64,000 bases of DNA, from positions 1 through 64,000 of the forward strand of contig DDIL01000172.1 in assembly GCA_002338515.1 (NCBI GenBank), in the 5' to 3' direction. Below the pieces are notes generated by a model. The model was not told the origin of the DNA. It did not search any database and was given only the letters and a program-made list of their open reading frames with translations. This stretch comes from Glaciecola sp. UBA1851 (GTDB lineage: Bacteria > Pseudomonadota > Gammaproteobacteria > Enterobacterales > Alteromonadaceae). The translations under genes and the position numbers were made by a program. Numbering within the stretch: position 1 is the stretch's first letter; each line of letters begins with the position of its first letter. Below are positions 44,787-53,745 of this stretch, piece after piece.

Positions 44787-46019
44787 CTAGCCACCGAAAT
44801 CATCTAGCATGATGTTTTCGTCTTCAACACCTAAATCTTTCAGCATGTTTATAACGGCAGCGTTCATCATTGGTGGACCACACATATAAAACTCGCAGTC
44901 TTCCGGAGCTGGATGATCTTTCAAGTAATTTTCAAGCAACACGTTATGAATAAATCCGGTATCACCTTCCCAATTATCTTCTGGTTGTGGGTCGGATAAT
45001 GCAACGTGCCATTTAAAATTTTCATTCTCATCTTGCAGCATGTCGAAATCTTCTACGTAAAACATTTCCCGCAAAGAGCGTGCACCATACCAAAACGTAA
45101 TTTTACGCTCAGTTTTAAGTCTACGTAACTGGTCGAAAATGTGAGAACGCATAGGGGCCATTCCAGCACCACCGCCAACAAATACCATTTCGGCATCTGT
45201 TTCTTTAGCAAAAAATTCACCAAAAGGACCAGAAATAGTTACTTTATCACCAGGCGTTAATGACCAAATAAATGATGACATTTTACCAGCAGGTAAACTT
45301 AAATTGTTAGGTGGAGGAGTTGCAATACGAACGTTAAGCATAATTATTCCTTCTTCTTCAGGATAATTTGCCATTGAATATGCGCGTATTGTTTCTTCAT
45401 CTACTTTTGATTCCACATCAAAGAATCCAAAGTGCTCCCAGTCTTTACGATATTCGTCAGGAATTTCAAAATCTTTATATTTGACATGATGAGGTGGAGC
45501 TTCGATTTGAATATAACCACCTGCGCGGAAAGGAACACTTTCGCCATCAGGGATCTGTAGTTTTAGTTCTTTGATAAAGGTAGCTTCATTGTTATTAGAA
45601 ATAACTTCACAATCCCACTTTTTAATACCAAACACTTCTTCAGGTAATTCAATATCCATATCTTGCTTGATAGCAACTTGACAAGATAATCGACATCCAT
45701 CTTTTGCTTCACGTTTCGTTACGTGATCAAGTTCGGTAGGCAGAATTTCCCCACCTCCCGATTTTATGTCCACTCGACATTGGCCGCATGAACCGCCACC
45801 ACCACAAGCAGAAGATACAAAAATACCTGAATCTGCTAATGCGCCAAGTAACTTTCCACCTGGTTGTGTAATAATTGTATTTTCAGGGTCACCATTAATG
45901 GTAATTTTAACGTCACCCTCAGGTACCAGCTTTGACTTGGCAAACATGATGACGAACACCAATACCAAGACGATAGCTATGAACATACCTACGCCTAAAT
46001 ATATTTCTGTTGGATTCAT
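44787..46019 (-). CDS. nqrF: Na+-translocating NADH:quinone reductase subunit F
   Basis: 410 residues. An N-terminal membrane anchor (about 5-25) is followed by a [2Fe-2S] ferredoxin-like domain with cysteines C72, C78, C81 and C113, then an FAD/NADH reductase domain with RAYSMANYPEEEG, GAGMAPMRSHIFDQL, WYGARSLREMFY and CGPPMMNAAVINML, ending in a Phe-Gly-Gly C-terminus. It is the entry point for electrons from NADH. It is transcribed after nqrE in the operon. Confidence 0.97.
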   Translation of the reverse strand: MNPTEIYLGVGMFIAIVLVLVFVIMFAKSKLVPEGDVKITINGDPENTIITQPGGKLLGALADSGIFVSSACGGGGSCGQCRVDIKSGGGEILPTELDHVTKREAKDGCRLSCQVAIKQDMDIELPEEVFGIKKWDCEVISNNNEATFIKELKLQIPDGESVPFRAGGYIQIEAPPHHVKYKDFEIPDEYRKDWEHFGFFDVESKVDEETIRAYSMANYPEEEGIIMLNVRIATPPPNNLSLPAGKMSSFIWSLTPGDKVTISGPFGEFFAKETDAEMVFVGGGAGMAPMRSHIFDQLRRLKTERKITFWYGARSLREMFYVEDFDMLQDENENFKWHVALSDPQPEDNWEGDTGFIHNVLLENYLKDHPAPEDCEFYMCGPPMMNAAVINMLKDLGVEDENIMLDDFGG

Positions 46020-46044
46020 TTAAATCTCTCCGTTGCCTGTTATT

Positions 46045-46653
46045 TTAAAGCTGTACGCCAGTAAATGATTGGAAACCTAATGCCATTAAGCCAGCAATCA
46101 TAAACACAGAACCCAAACCACGAATTCCGTCTGGCATATCTGCATACTTTAGTTTTTCTCGTACGGCTGCTAATAATACTATAGCCAGCGCCCAACCAAT
46201 ACCGCTGCCTACTCCATAGACAATACTTTCCGTAAAGTTGTATTCACGTTGAACCGCGAACGCTACACCACCAAAAATTGCACAGTTCACGGTGATTAAT
46301 GGCAAAAATATACCAAGTGCGTTATATAGTGCAGGAAAGAATTTATCTAATGTCATTTCAAGTATTTGCACTAAAGCTGCAATAACGCCAATAAAGGTTA
46401 AGAAACTTAAAAAGCTAAGGTCAGCATCAGGGAAACCAGCCCAAGCTAGCGCTCCAGGAGCAAGAATAACTGTAAACACTAATTGATTCACTGGTACTGA
46501 GATGCCAAGCACAACGATTACCGCCACACCAAGTCCCATAGAAGTCTTAACTTTTTTGGAAACAGCTAAGAAAGTACACATTCCTAAGAAAAGTGTTAAG
46601 GCCATATTTTCTACGAATATAGCTCTGATAAGTAATGATACGTATGAGTCCAT
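46045..46653 (-). CDS. nqrE: Na+-translocating NADH:quinone reductase subunit E
   Basis: 202 residues with six membrane helices. Motifs typical of the NqrE/RnfA family are visible: ENMALTLFLGMCTFLAVSKKVKTS at the start (split at 14-37), VNCAIFGGVAF and GVGSGIGWALAIVLLAAVREKL near the end. The conserved cysteines C26 and C120-region (VNCAIFGG) bind the membrane iron centre with NqrD. It is 6 bp before the nqrD stop on the same strand, so within the operon. Confidence 0.97.
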   Translation of the reverse strand: MDSYVSLLIRAIFVENMALTLFLGMCTFLAVSKKVKTSMGLGVAVIVVLGISVPVNQLVFTVILAPGALAWAGFPDADLSFLSFLTFIGVIAALVQILEMTLDKFFPALYNALGIFLPLITVNCAIFGGVAFAVQREYNFTESIVYGVGSGIGWALAIVLLAAVREKLKYADMPDGIRGLGSVFMIAGLMALGFQSFTGVQL

Positions 46654-46659
46654 GAGTTC

Positions 46660-47292
46660 TTATTCCTTTGGTTCTACTTGTTCAGGGCGAATAGTACGAA
46701 TACCCCAAATCATCAAGCCAATTAGTATGAAAGAACTAAACGGCAATATTAATAGTCCGTTACCTGTATACCAGCCACCATTTTGAACAAGTGGCAGTAT
46801 TTCGAAACCTAGAATAGTACCGAAACCAAATAATTCTTTTACCGTGCCAATCACAATAAGGATGAAGCTGTAACCTAAACCATTTCCTATACCATCCAAG
46901 AAACTCATCATAGGTGGCGACTTCATTGCATAGGCTTCAGCTCGCCCCATCACAATACAGTTAGTGATGATTAAGCCTACAAATACTGATAGTTGCTTAG
47001 ATATCTCATACGAGTAAGCTTTCAGTACTTGGTCAACAACAATTACCAACGAGGCAATAATTGTCATTTGGATAATAATTCGTACACTTGAAGGTATTTG
47101 ATTACGAATTAAAGATATAAACAAATTTGAAAATGCTGTAACTGTTGTTAGTGCTAAAGACATAACCAGTGCAGTTTCTAACTTTGTTGTTATAGCTAGT
47201 GCAGAACAGATACCCAAAATATGCAGAGCTATTGGGTTACTGTCAATTATTGGCCCGAAGAGGGCTTTTTTCATTTCTTTAGTGTCAGCCAT
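46660..47292 (-). CDS. nqrD: Na+-translocating NADH:quinone reductase subunit D
   Basis: 210 residues with six membrane helices. It matches NqrD/RnfE: NPIALHILGICSALAIT near the start, with Cys29 as a metal-site ligand, IITNCIVMGRAEAYA with the second cysteine, and DGIGNGLGYSFILIVIG. It forms with NqrE the membrane part that carries the Fe cluster. It lies 9 bp after nqrC. Confidence 0.97.
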   Translation of the reverse strand: MADTKEMKKALFGPIIDSNPIALHILGICSALAITTKLETALVMSLALTTVTAFSNLFISLIRNQIPSSVRIIIQMTIIASLVIVVDQVLKAYSYEISKQLSVFVGLIITNCIVMGRAEAYAMKSPPMMSFLDGIGNGLGYSFILIVIGTVKELFGFGTILGFEILPLVQNGGWYTGNGLLILPFSSFILIGLMIWGIRTIRPEQVEPKE

Positions 47293-47301
47293 GTTCGTGC
47301 C

Positions 47302-48066
47302 TTAGGATTTCCAAGATTGATTTTTAAGATAGTTACCGTAGCCATTTTGGCTGGCCCAATATTGCAATGTATTTTCAACGCCGTTGCTTGTCAGGGTTGC
47401 GCCAGACAATGCATCAACAGCATATTGGTTATCGTTACCTACGTTTTTATCAACAGAAATCGCAACATCACCATCTTTATATAGCTTCTTGCCATCCCAT
47501 TTTGCTTGCCAAGCAGGATTCAGTATTTCAGCACCGAGTCCTGGCGTCTCTTTATGTTGATAATAAATTAGCTCACGTATTGTTTGGCCGTCATTATCTA
47601 AAGCAAGGAAACCATACATAAGATCCCAAAGGCCACTTCCGTGCACTGGTAGGATAATTCTAGAAACAACTCCTGAATCGTCTTTTATGTGATACACAGC
47701 TGCTACGCTAGAACGTTGTTTGAATCCAACATTGCTGTTTTCAACCTTCACGCCAAACTCTTCTGTTTTAGCAGCTTTATACATATCAAAATCTTCAGAA
47801 GGTTTTTCAACATATGATCCGCTTGATAAATCGATAAACTTTTCTTCAACTCTCGCATCATAAAGTTCAGCAATCTCTTTTTTGTTGCTAGCTTGGTCAA
47901 GTAAACCAGCAGCACTTAAAATGTTAGTCTTCATATCTAACGCAGCGTTCGTATTTTGCAGGCTTCTAAGGCCCACCGCAGCGCCAGATACAACAATTGA
48001 GCATACTAGACAGACGGCAACAACAATACCGACTGTTTTTCCTAAAGTTTCTTTTTTAGCCGACAC
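47302..48066 (-). CDS. nqrC: Na+-translocating NADH:quinone reductase subunit C
   Basis: 254 residues from the GTG at 48066, chosen because GGAG lies 8 nt upstream; a TTG at 48072 is too close to that site. One membrane anchor (about 11-35) is followed by a periplasmic FMN-binding domain. The covalent FMN is on Thr224 in the motif SGATLTS. ELIYYQHKETPGLGAE is also typical. It overlaps the nqrB stop by 11 bp, so translation is coupled. Confidence 0.95.
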   Translation of the reverse strand: MSAKKETLGKTVGIVVAVCLVCSIVVSGAAVGLRSLQNTNAALDMKTNILSAAGLLDQASNKKEIAELYDARVEEKFIDLSSGSYVEKPSEDFDMYKAAKTEEFGVKVENSNVGFKQRSSVAAVYHIKDDSGVVSRIILPVHGSGLWDLMYGFLALDNDGQTIRELIYYQHKETPGLGAEILNPAWQAKWDGKKLYKDGDVAISVDKNVGNDNQYAVDALSGATLTSNGVENTLQYWASQNGYGNYLKNQSWKS

Positions 48067-49315
48067 GTGCAAGTCTCCGTTTTATATTACTCTGCGCCAC
48101 AAAATAATCGAAAAGAGGCGCCCATAAGTTAGCAAACAGAATCGCTAGCATTATCCCTTCTGGGAAAGCTGGATTGAGAGCACGAACAAATACAGTCATA
48201 AAACCTATAAATATACCGTAGAACCATTTGCCTTGATTTGTGAATGATGCAGAAACTGGATCGGTAGCCATAAAAAACATACCAAATGCCATTCCGCCTA
48301 TAACAAAGTGAAAGTACCAAGGCATGTTCAGCATTTCATTACTAGCAGTACCACCACCAATCAAATTCAGCAATAAACCAAAACCTGCAGCACCTAAAGC
48401 AACACCTGCAACAATTCGCCAACTAGCTATTCGCATATAGATAATAAACAATCCACCAATAAGAATAGCGAGCGTTGATACTTCACCAGCAGATCCGGGT
48501 ATATTCCCTATAAACGCCTGCCAGAATTTGTCAGCGGTATAAACCAATTCTGTCGTTGCTGGCTGAATACCCGCGGCAGCAAATTCCGCCGCGTCCTTCA
48601 CGCCGTTGGCCGCTTGAGTTAACCAAGTAGCACCAGCATAACCGTCAGCAGCAACCCATACTTGGTCGCCAGAAATTTGTGCTGGATAAGCAAAATATAA
48701 GAACGCTCGTCCTGATAATGCTGGATTTAAGAAGTTTCGACCTGTACCACCAAATATTTCTTTTGCTATTACCACACCAAAAGTAATACCTAAAGCTACT
48801 TGCCACAATGGAATAGTAGCTGGCAATGTTAATGAAAACAGCACTGAAGTAACGAAGAACCCTTCGTTAATTTCATGTTTTCTAACGGAAGCAAATAATA
48901 CTTCCCAAAACCCGCCCACAATAAATGTAGTCGCATAAATTGGAAGGAAGAAACATGCACCGTAGAACATCATGCCCATCCAGCCTGTATTTGCATCTAA
49001 TGTTCCGCCAAATGCAGAGAATAAGTTTGCTTGCCAGATATCAGGTAACGTACCCAAGCCCAATGTAATTGCTTCTTGAGCTTGTGCACCAATATTATAC
49101 ATACCAAAGAACATCGCAGGGAATGTTGCCATCCATACCATGATCATGATGCGTTTTAAATCAATACTATCTTTTACATGGGTGGCAGCTTTGTTAACTT
49201 TACCCGGAGTGTAAAAAATTGTCGCAGCAGCTTCATAAAGTGCATAAAATTTTTCGTACTTCCCACCAGCTTCAAAGTCTGGTTCGATTTTTTCAATAAA
49301 AGCTTTTAAACCCAT
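48056..49315 (-). CDS. nqrB: Na+-translocating NADH:quinone reductase subunit B
   Basis: 419 residues with about ten membrane helices. The N-terminal cytoplasmic part includes YEAAATIFYTPGKVNKAATHVKDSIDLKR read over 27-54. The covalent FMN is on Thr230 in DGYAGAT. The riboflavin-site and quinone-path helices follow, with GRNFLNPALSGRAFLYFAYP. It is the main sodium-translocating subunit. The stop overlaps the nqrC start by 11 bp. Confidence 0.97.
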   Translation of the reverse strand: MGLKAFIEKIEPDFEAGGKYEKFYALYEAAATIFYTPGKVNKAATHVKDSIDLKRIMIMVWMATFPAMFFGMYNIGAQAQEAITLGLGTLPDIWQANLFSAFGGTLDANTGWMGMMFYGACFFLPIYATTFIVGGFWEVLFASVRKHEINEGFFVTSVLFSLTLPATIPLWQVALGITFGVVIAKEIFGGTGRNFLNPALSGRAFLYFAYPAQISGDQVWVAADGYAGATWLTQAANGVKDAAEFAAAGIQPATTELVYTADKFWQAFIGNIPGSAGEVSTLAILIGGLFIIYMRIASWRIVAGVALGAAGFGLLLNLIGGGTASNEMLNMPWYFHFVIGGMAFGMFFMATDPVSASFTNQGKWFYGIFIGFMTVFVRALNPAFPEGIMLAILFANLWAPLFDYFVAQSNIKRRLARVG

Positions 49316-49318
49316 GAC

Positions 49319-50662
49319 TTACCCCTCAGCTTCAATTTGAGTTAACACGTCACGTAAAACCGGGCCGTAGTCGTACTTCCCAGGACAGACGTATGTACAT
49401 AATGCTAAATCTTCTTCATCAAGTTCAAGTGCACCAAGTGTTTGTGCACCATCTGTATCACCAGACAATAAATCACGTAATAATAAAGTAGGAATAACAT
49501 CTAGTGGCATAACACGTTCATAGTTACCAATTGGTACCATCGAGCGGTCAGAACCATTCGTAGTAGATGTCATATCGAAGAGTTTCTTAGGGCTTAAATG
49601 GCCTAAATAAGCTTTAGTAACGCTATGCTTATCGCCACCTGGTGTAATCCAGCCAAGGAATTTTTTCTCTTTGTCTTCTAGAATGATAGATACTTGCAAG
49701 TGGAAACGTCCAAGATATGCATGAGGACCCGTAGCCTTTACGCCATTTAAAACAGAGCCTGAAATAACTCTTACTTGAACATCGCCTAATTGGTCTTTCA
49801 CTAATTCGTTAGTGTTGGCACCTAAATGAGTTCGTATAATTTTAGGCGTTTTTGCAGCAGGGCCAGCAACGGAAACAACACGCGTTACGTCAATCTCACC
49901 TGAAGTAATAGTTGCACCAATTGAAATAACATCCTGATAGTTTACATGCCAAACTTTTTTGTTCGGACCAACAGGGTCAATATGATGAATATGGGTACCT
50001 ACTAAACCAGCAGGATGCGGCCCAGCGAATTCGTGTATTTCAGTATTCTCAACGCCAGCTTCAATTGATGAATCTGATGCTCTACAAACATACACTTTCT
50101 TACCGCTAGCTAGATTACTTAATACTTTTAATCCATTAGCGAAATCTTGTGTTCGTTCAGACACAACCAAATCTGGATTAACCGCAAGAGGGTTAGTATC
50201 GATTGCCGTTACAAAAATTGAATTGGGTGTACTATCGATGCTTGGTGACTTACTAAAAGGACGAGTTCTAATGGCAGTCCATAAACCAGACTCCACTAAC
50301 GTGTCGACAAGTTCTTGTCGATCTGCTTTTAAAATTTGTTCAGCGTCAAATTTCTTAAAACTTACCGCTTCATCACCTTTTACCCCAATTACTACAGTTT
50401 GTAACACTCGCTTGGCGCCGCGGTTAACTTCAATAACCTCGCCACTAGCTGGCGCTACAAACTTAACCCCAGGGTTTTTCTTATCTTCAAACAAAATTTG
50501 GCCTTTTTTAACCACATCACCGACTTGCACGTGCATGGTTGGCCGCATCCCTACATACTCTTCGCCTAAAACAGCGACCTTCGCAGGTACTAGGGTTTCC
50601 CCTATTTTCTGCTCTGGTGCTCCTTTTATTGGAAGGTCTAAGCCTTTTTTAATTTTAATCAT
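49319..50662 (-). CDS. nqrA: Na+-translocating NADH:quinone reductase subunit A
   Basis: 447 residues, soluble on the cytoplasmic side. The N-terminus MIKIKKGLDLPIKGAPEQ, the barrel-sandwich VGDVVKKGQILFEDKKNPGVKFVAPASGEV read over 47-77, and AVLNGVKATG-like VLNGVKATGPHAYLGRFHLQ are characteristic. It is the first gene of the nqrABCDEF-apbE-nqrM operon, which here spans 43434-50662. Na+-NQR oxidises NADH, reduces ubiquinone and exports Na+. Confidence 0.97.
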   Translation of the reverse strand: MIKIKKGLDLPIKGAPEQKIGETLVPAKVAVLGEEYVGMRPTMHVQVGDVVKKGQILFEDKKNPGVKFVAPASGEVIEVNRGAKRVLQTVVIGVKGDEAVSFKKFDAEQILKADRQELVDTLVESGLWTAIRTRPFSKSPSIDSTPNSIFVTAIDTNPLAVNPDLVVSERTQDFANGLKVLSNLASGKKVYVCRASDSSIEAGVENTEIHEFAGPHPAGLVGTHIHHIDPVGPNKKVWHVNYQDVISIGATITSGEIDVTRVVSVAGPAAKTPKIIRTHLGANTNELVKDQLGDVQVRVISGSVLNGVKATGPHAYLGRFHLQVSIILEDKEKKFLGWITPGGDKHSVTKAYLGHLSPKKLFDMTSTTNGSDRSMVPIGNYERVMPLDVIPTLLLRDLLSGDTDGAQTLGALELDEEDLALCTYVCPGKYDYGPVLRDVLTQIEAEG

Positions 50663-51129
50663 ATGCGAATTGCTACTCTCAAATAGTTACCAATTTAAAC
50701 TGGCCTTAGCCAAGCCATTTTAAATTGCTGCCTATTTCAATAGGTATAAGTTTAAACACACAAGTATTACTAGTTTGGATGACAATTAGCCAACAAAACC
50801 ACTGTTAAACATTGTTTTTATTATTTTTATAAATGATGTACTAATAACGACATACTTAGCTGATTAGCAACTTTCAACACGTTACCAATTTGTGGCGCGA
50901 TTTTAGCATTAACTGACCGTAAATGGCTATGGTTAATATACTAAAAGCTTAAAAGTCTATTTAGATTTGTATAGTAAAAACAACGCTATTCTTTACAAAG
51001 CCTAAATAAAAGGCTCATCTAGCATTCATAGTTAAGATGCTGTGAGCCTTTTAAATAAAGAAGATCTATACAACCCCGATTGTCAACAAATTAAACAACG
51101 CGCTCACTCTAGTGTGAATTTGTGTACTT
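50663..51129. other. 467-bp region holding the nqr promoter and fabV terminator
   Basis: No gene. A small CCTATT/AATAGG hairpin sits at 50731-50744 upstream of nqrA. The right part contains the fabV terminator at 51008-51052. The nqr promoter must lie between about 50690 and 51000; I cannot assign -10 and -35 elements with confidence. Confidence 0.5.
51008..51052 (-). terminator. long-hairpin terminator after fabV
   Basis: AAAAGGCTCA (51008-51017) pairs with TGAGCCTTTT (51043-51052), with an inner AGCAT/ATGCT stem. It is followed on both strands by A/T-rich sequence, so it may stop transcripts leaving fabV before the nqr region. Confidence 0.75.
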
Positions 51130-52314
51130 TTACCATTCGACTAATGGATTAACATCGGCTTCATAGTCTACATCTTGAATTAAAAAGCCAAAGAGATTTA
51201 AAAACTCTGTATTGTATCCTTTATAATCACTCAATTCGTGAAAGTTATCTTGAGTAACATTATCCCAAACTGCTTTTATTTTTGCCTGTGTTGCTTCGTT
51301 TGTTTCTTTTGAATCCATTCTGTATCTATTCATTTCGTCAACAGTCGGATTCTGTTCGTATAAACAATCTGAAAAGAGCCCTGCAATCTGTTCAATACAC
51401 CCTTCATGCGTTCCCTCTTCTTTCATCACTTTATAAATTAAAGAAATATATAACGGCATGACAGGTATCGCACTGCTAGCTTGGGTCACTAAGGCTTTTA
51501 AAGACGACACATTCGCTTCAACATTTAACATAGCTAGTTTGCTAATAATCGACTTAGCTGCTCTATCTAAGTCTTCTTTTGCTTTCCCAATGGTCGCTTG
51601 ACCATATATTGGCCATGTTAATTCTTTACCAATATATGTGTAAGCTGTAGTTTTGCAACCTTCACTAACAACACCGGCTTCAGCTAGCTGGAATAGCCAC
51701 CTTTCCCAATCTTCTCCTCCCATGACTTTCACCGTATTATCAATTTCATCTTGACTGGCTGGTTCTAGTGTTACTTCATGCACTAGATCTTTATCAGTGT
51801 CATAGGTTTTTGTGGTATACGCTTGCCCTATGGGCTTAAGTGTTGATTTAAACGTTTCACCTGTTTCGGGATCAGTTCGTCTAGGGCTCGCTAAGCTATA
51901 AATAATTAAATCAACGCTTCCTAGATCTTGCTTTATTTTTTCAATAACTTGGGTTTTCATTTCATCTGAAAAAGCATCGCCATTTAATGTATCAGCATAT
52001 AGGCCGGCTTGCTTAGCTTGCTGATGAAATGCAGCTGTATTATACCAGCCAGCCGTACCAGTTTTTCGTTCAGTAGGCGCTTTCTCAAAACACACACCTA
52101 AAGTGTTGGCACCATAACCAAAAGCAGATGTAATTCTAGATGCAAGTCCGTAACCAGTAGAACATCCAATCACCAAAACGTTTTTAGGTTTGTTTGGGGA
52201 TGTAAAGGTAGTTTGTGACTTTATGTAATCTATTTGATTTTCAACACTTTTCGCACAGCCTATTGGATGTGAGTTGGTACAAATAAATCCTCTTACTTTT
52301 GGTTTAATGACCAT
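51130..52314 (-). CDS. fabV: enoyl-ACP / trans-2-enoyl-CoA reductase FabV
   Basis: 394 residues. FabV catalyses the last reduction of the fatty-acid elongation cycle. The signature is complete: MVIKPKVRGFICTNSHPIGC, VLVIGCSTGYGLASRI for NADH binding, YSLASPRRTDPETGE, and the Y-x8-K active site in YGQATIGKAK. The protein is much longer than FabI-type reductases. FabV enzymes are known for low sensitivity to triclosan. An AGGAG ribosome site lies 6 nt before the ATG. Monocistronic; the hairpin at 51008-51052 closes it. Confidence 0.96.
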   Translation of the reverse strand: MVIKPKVRGFICTNSHPIGCAKSVENQIDYIKSQTTFTSPNKPKNVLVIGCSTGYGLASRITSAFGYGANTLGVCFEKAPTERKTGTAGWYNTAAFHQQAKQAGLYADTLNGDAFSDEMKTQVIEKIKQDLGSVDLIIYSLASPRRTDPETGETFKSTLKPIGQAYTTKTYDTDKDLVHEVTLEPASQDEIDNTVKVMGGEDWERWLFQLAEAGVVSEGCKTTAYTYIGKELTWPIYGQATIGKAKEDLDRAAKSIISKLAMLNVEANVSSLKALVTQASSAIPVMPLYISLIYKVMKEEGTHEGCIEQIAGLFSDCLYEQNPTVDEMNRYRMDSKETNEATQAKIKAVWDNVTQDNFHELSDYKGYNTEFLNLFGFLIQDVDYEADVNPLVEW

Positions 52315-52547
52315 TAAAAACTCCTGTTGTATCAGCCAAACTTACATTTTAAGTCAACTAATCTATATTTTTTCGTAAGGTTTAGAATAATGTCGATAGT
52401 TTACTTGTCATCGCAGTACTAGGCTAGTAGAAAATTAAGCTGAATTTTAAGCAATAACGAAGTATTCCACACACTTCGATTGGCAGAGACTGTCCTTTCA
52501 AACTGATTCATAAGCTAGCTACCAAGTCTATTAATCTGATAATAATA

Positions 52548-53657
52548 TTACCGATTGTTGTAATAGTCTTTCTCTGACAAATCGTGATAGTTTTTTACAC
52601 TTTCATAAAATTTAGAATATTCAGCGTATATTCTAGCAAAATCGTCATTTTCAGCAGACTCATTTGCTAACACTTCTTTAGTGGCTATTTTTAGGGCTTG
52701 TATAACATCAGTGGGAAGCGACATAACCTTAACGCCATGGTCTTGAACCAATTGAATCATAGATGCGTGGTTTCTTGCCGTATATTCGTCGAGCATATCT
52801 TGGTTGACGGCTCTAGTTGCCACTTCAACAATTTTTTGTAAATCTTTTGGTAAAGCTTCATAAGCTTCTTGATTGACTATGAACTCTAAAAGTGTACCGG
52901 GCTCATGCCATGGGGTGTGATAATAAATAGTAGTGGCTTTATGAAGGCCAAAGGTTAAATCATTATATGGACCTACCCATTCAGTTGCATCAATAGCGCC
53001 AGATTGCAAAGATGTAAAAATTTCACCGCCGGATAAGGTAACGGGTAAACCACCTACTTTTTTGAATACTTCTCCTCCCAACCCGGGAATACGCATTTTA
53101 AGTCCTTGGATATCTTCTATTGAATTAATCTCTTTACGGAACCAACCGGCCATCTGCGCACCACTATTACCACCGGCAAAAGGAATTACACCAAAAGGTT
53201 GGTATAGTTCGCGCCATAATTCAATTCCACCACCGTAATGCAACCAAGCATTCATTTCATTTGCATTCATACCAAATGGGATGGCAGAAAAAATGGGGGC
53301 CGCGGGAATTTTACCTTTCCAATAATAAGCACCCGCATGTCCCATTTCGGCACTGCCAACGGAAACTGAATTGAACACTTCAAAAGCAGGGACTAATTCA
53401 CCAGCACCATATACGGTGACTTGAAGTCGGCCATTGGACATTTCATTAACATATTGAGCAAACGTTTCTGGTGCTTTCCCTAAGCCAGGAAAGTTTTTAG
53501 GCCAAGAGGTCACTAACTTCCATTTGAACGTTTGTTGAGCATTGACGTTTTCGTTACTAGCATCAGGCTTATTGTCACCCGAACATCCTATCACCATTAA
53601 AATAGAACAGATGAATAAAGTTAAAACACTTGGTTTTATAATGTTTTTCATGTTCAC
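52548..53657 (-). CDS. TRAP transporter solute-binding lipoprotein, TakP-like
   Basis: 369 residues from a GTG at 53657, with AAGGG 7 nt upstream; an ATG two codons later is less well placed. A lipoprotein signal ends in VIGCSG (Cys25), so it is membrane-anchored in the periplasm. The mature part has WKLVTSWPKNFPGLG, GELVPAFEVFNSVSVGSAEMGHAGAYYWKGK read over 66-96, YGGGIELWRELY, GAQMAGWFRKEI, MRIPGLGGEVF and GAIDATEWVGPYND, matching the TakP (2-oxo-acid binding) family. Last of the three-gene TRAP unit. Confidence 0.92.
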   Translation of the reverse strand: MNMKNIIKPSVLTLFICSILMVIGCSGDNKPDASNENVNAQQTFKWKLVTSWPKNFPGLGKAPETFAQYVNEMSNGRLQVTVYGAGELVPAFEVFNSVSVGSAEMGHAGAYYWKGKIPAAPIFSAIPFGMNANEMNAWLHYGGGIELWRELYQPFGVIPFAGGNSGAQMAGWFRKEINSIEDIQGLKMRIPGLGGEVFKKVGGLPVTLSGGEIFTSLQSGAIDATEWVGPYNDLTFGLHKATTIYYHTPWHEPGTLLEFIVNQEAYEALPKDLQKIVEVATRAVNQDMLDEYTARNHASMIQLVQDHGVKVMSLPTDVIQALKIATKEVLANESAENDDFARIYAEYSKFYESVKNYHDLSEKDYYNNR

Positions 53658-53745
53658 AATATATCCCTTATTTTATTAATTTTTATGATCACTACTGTTA
53701 GCAAACAATTCAATCTATCTAATTAAAACACCTTAGATATAATAT

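Noticed and set aside
50223..50723. 166-residue open frame antisense to nqrA
   Set aside because: Shadow of nqrA with no ribosome site and no family pattern.
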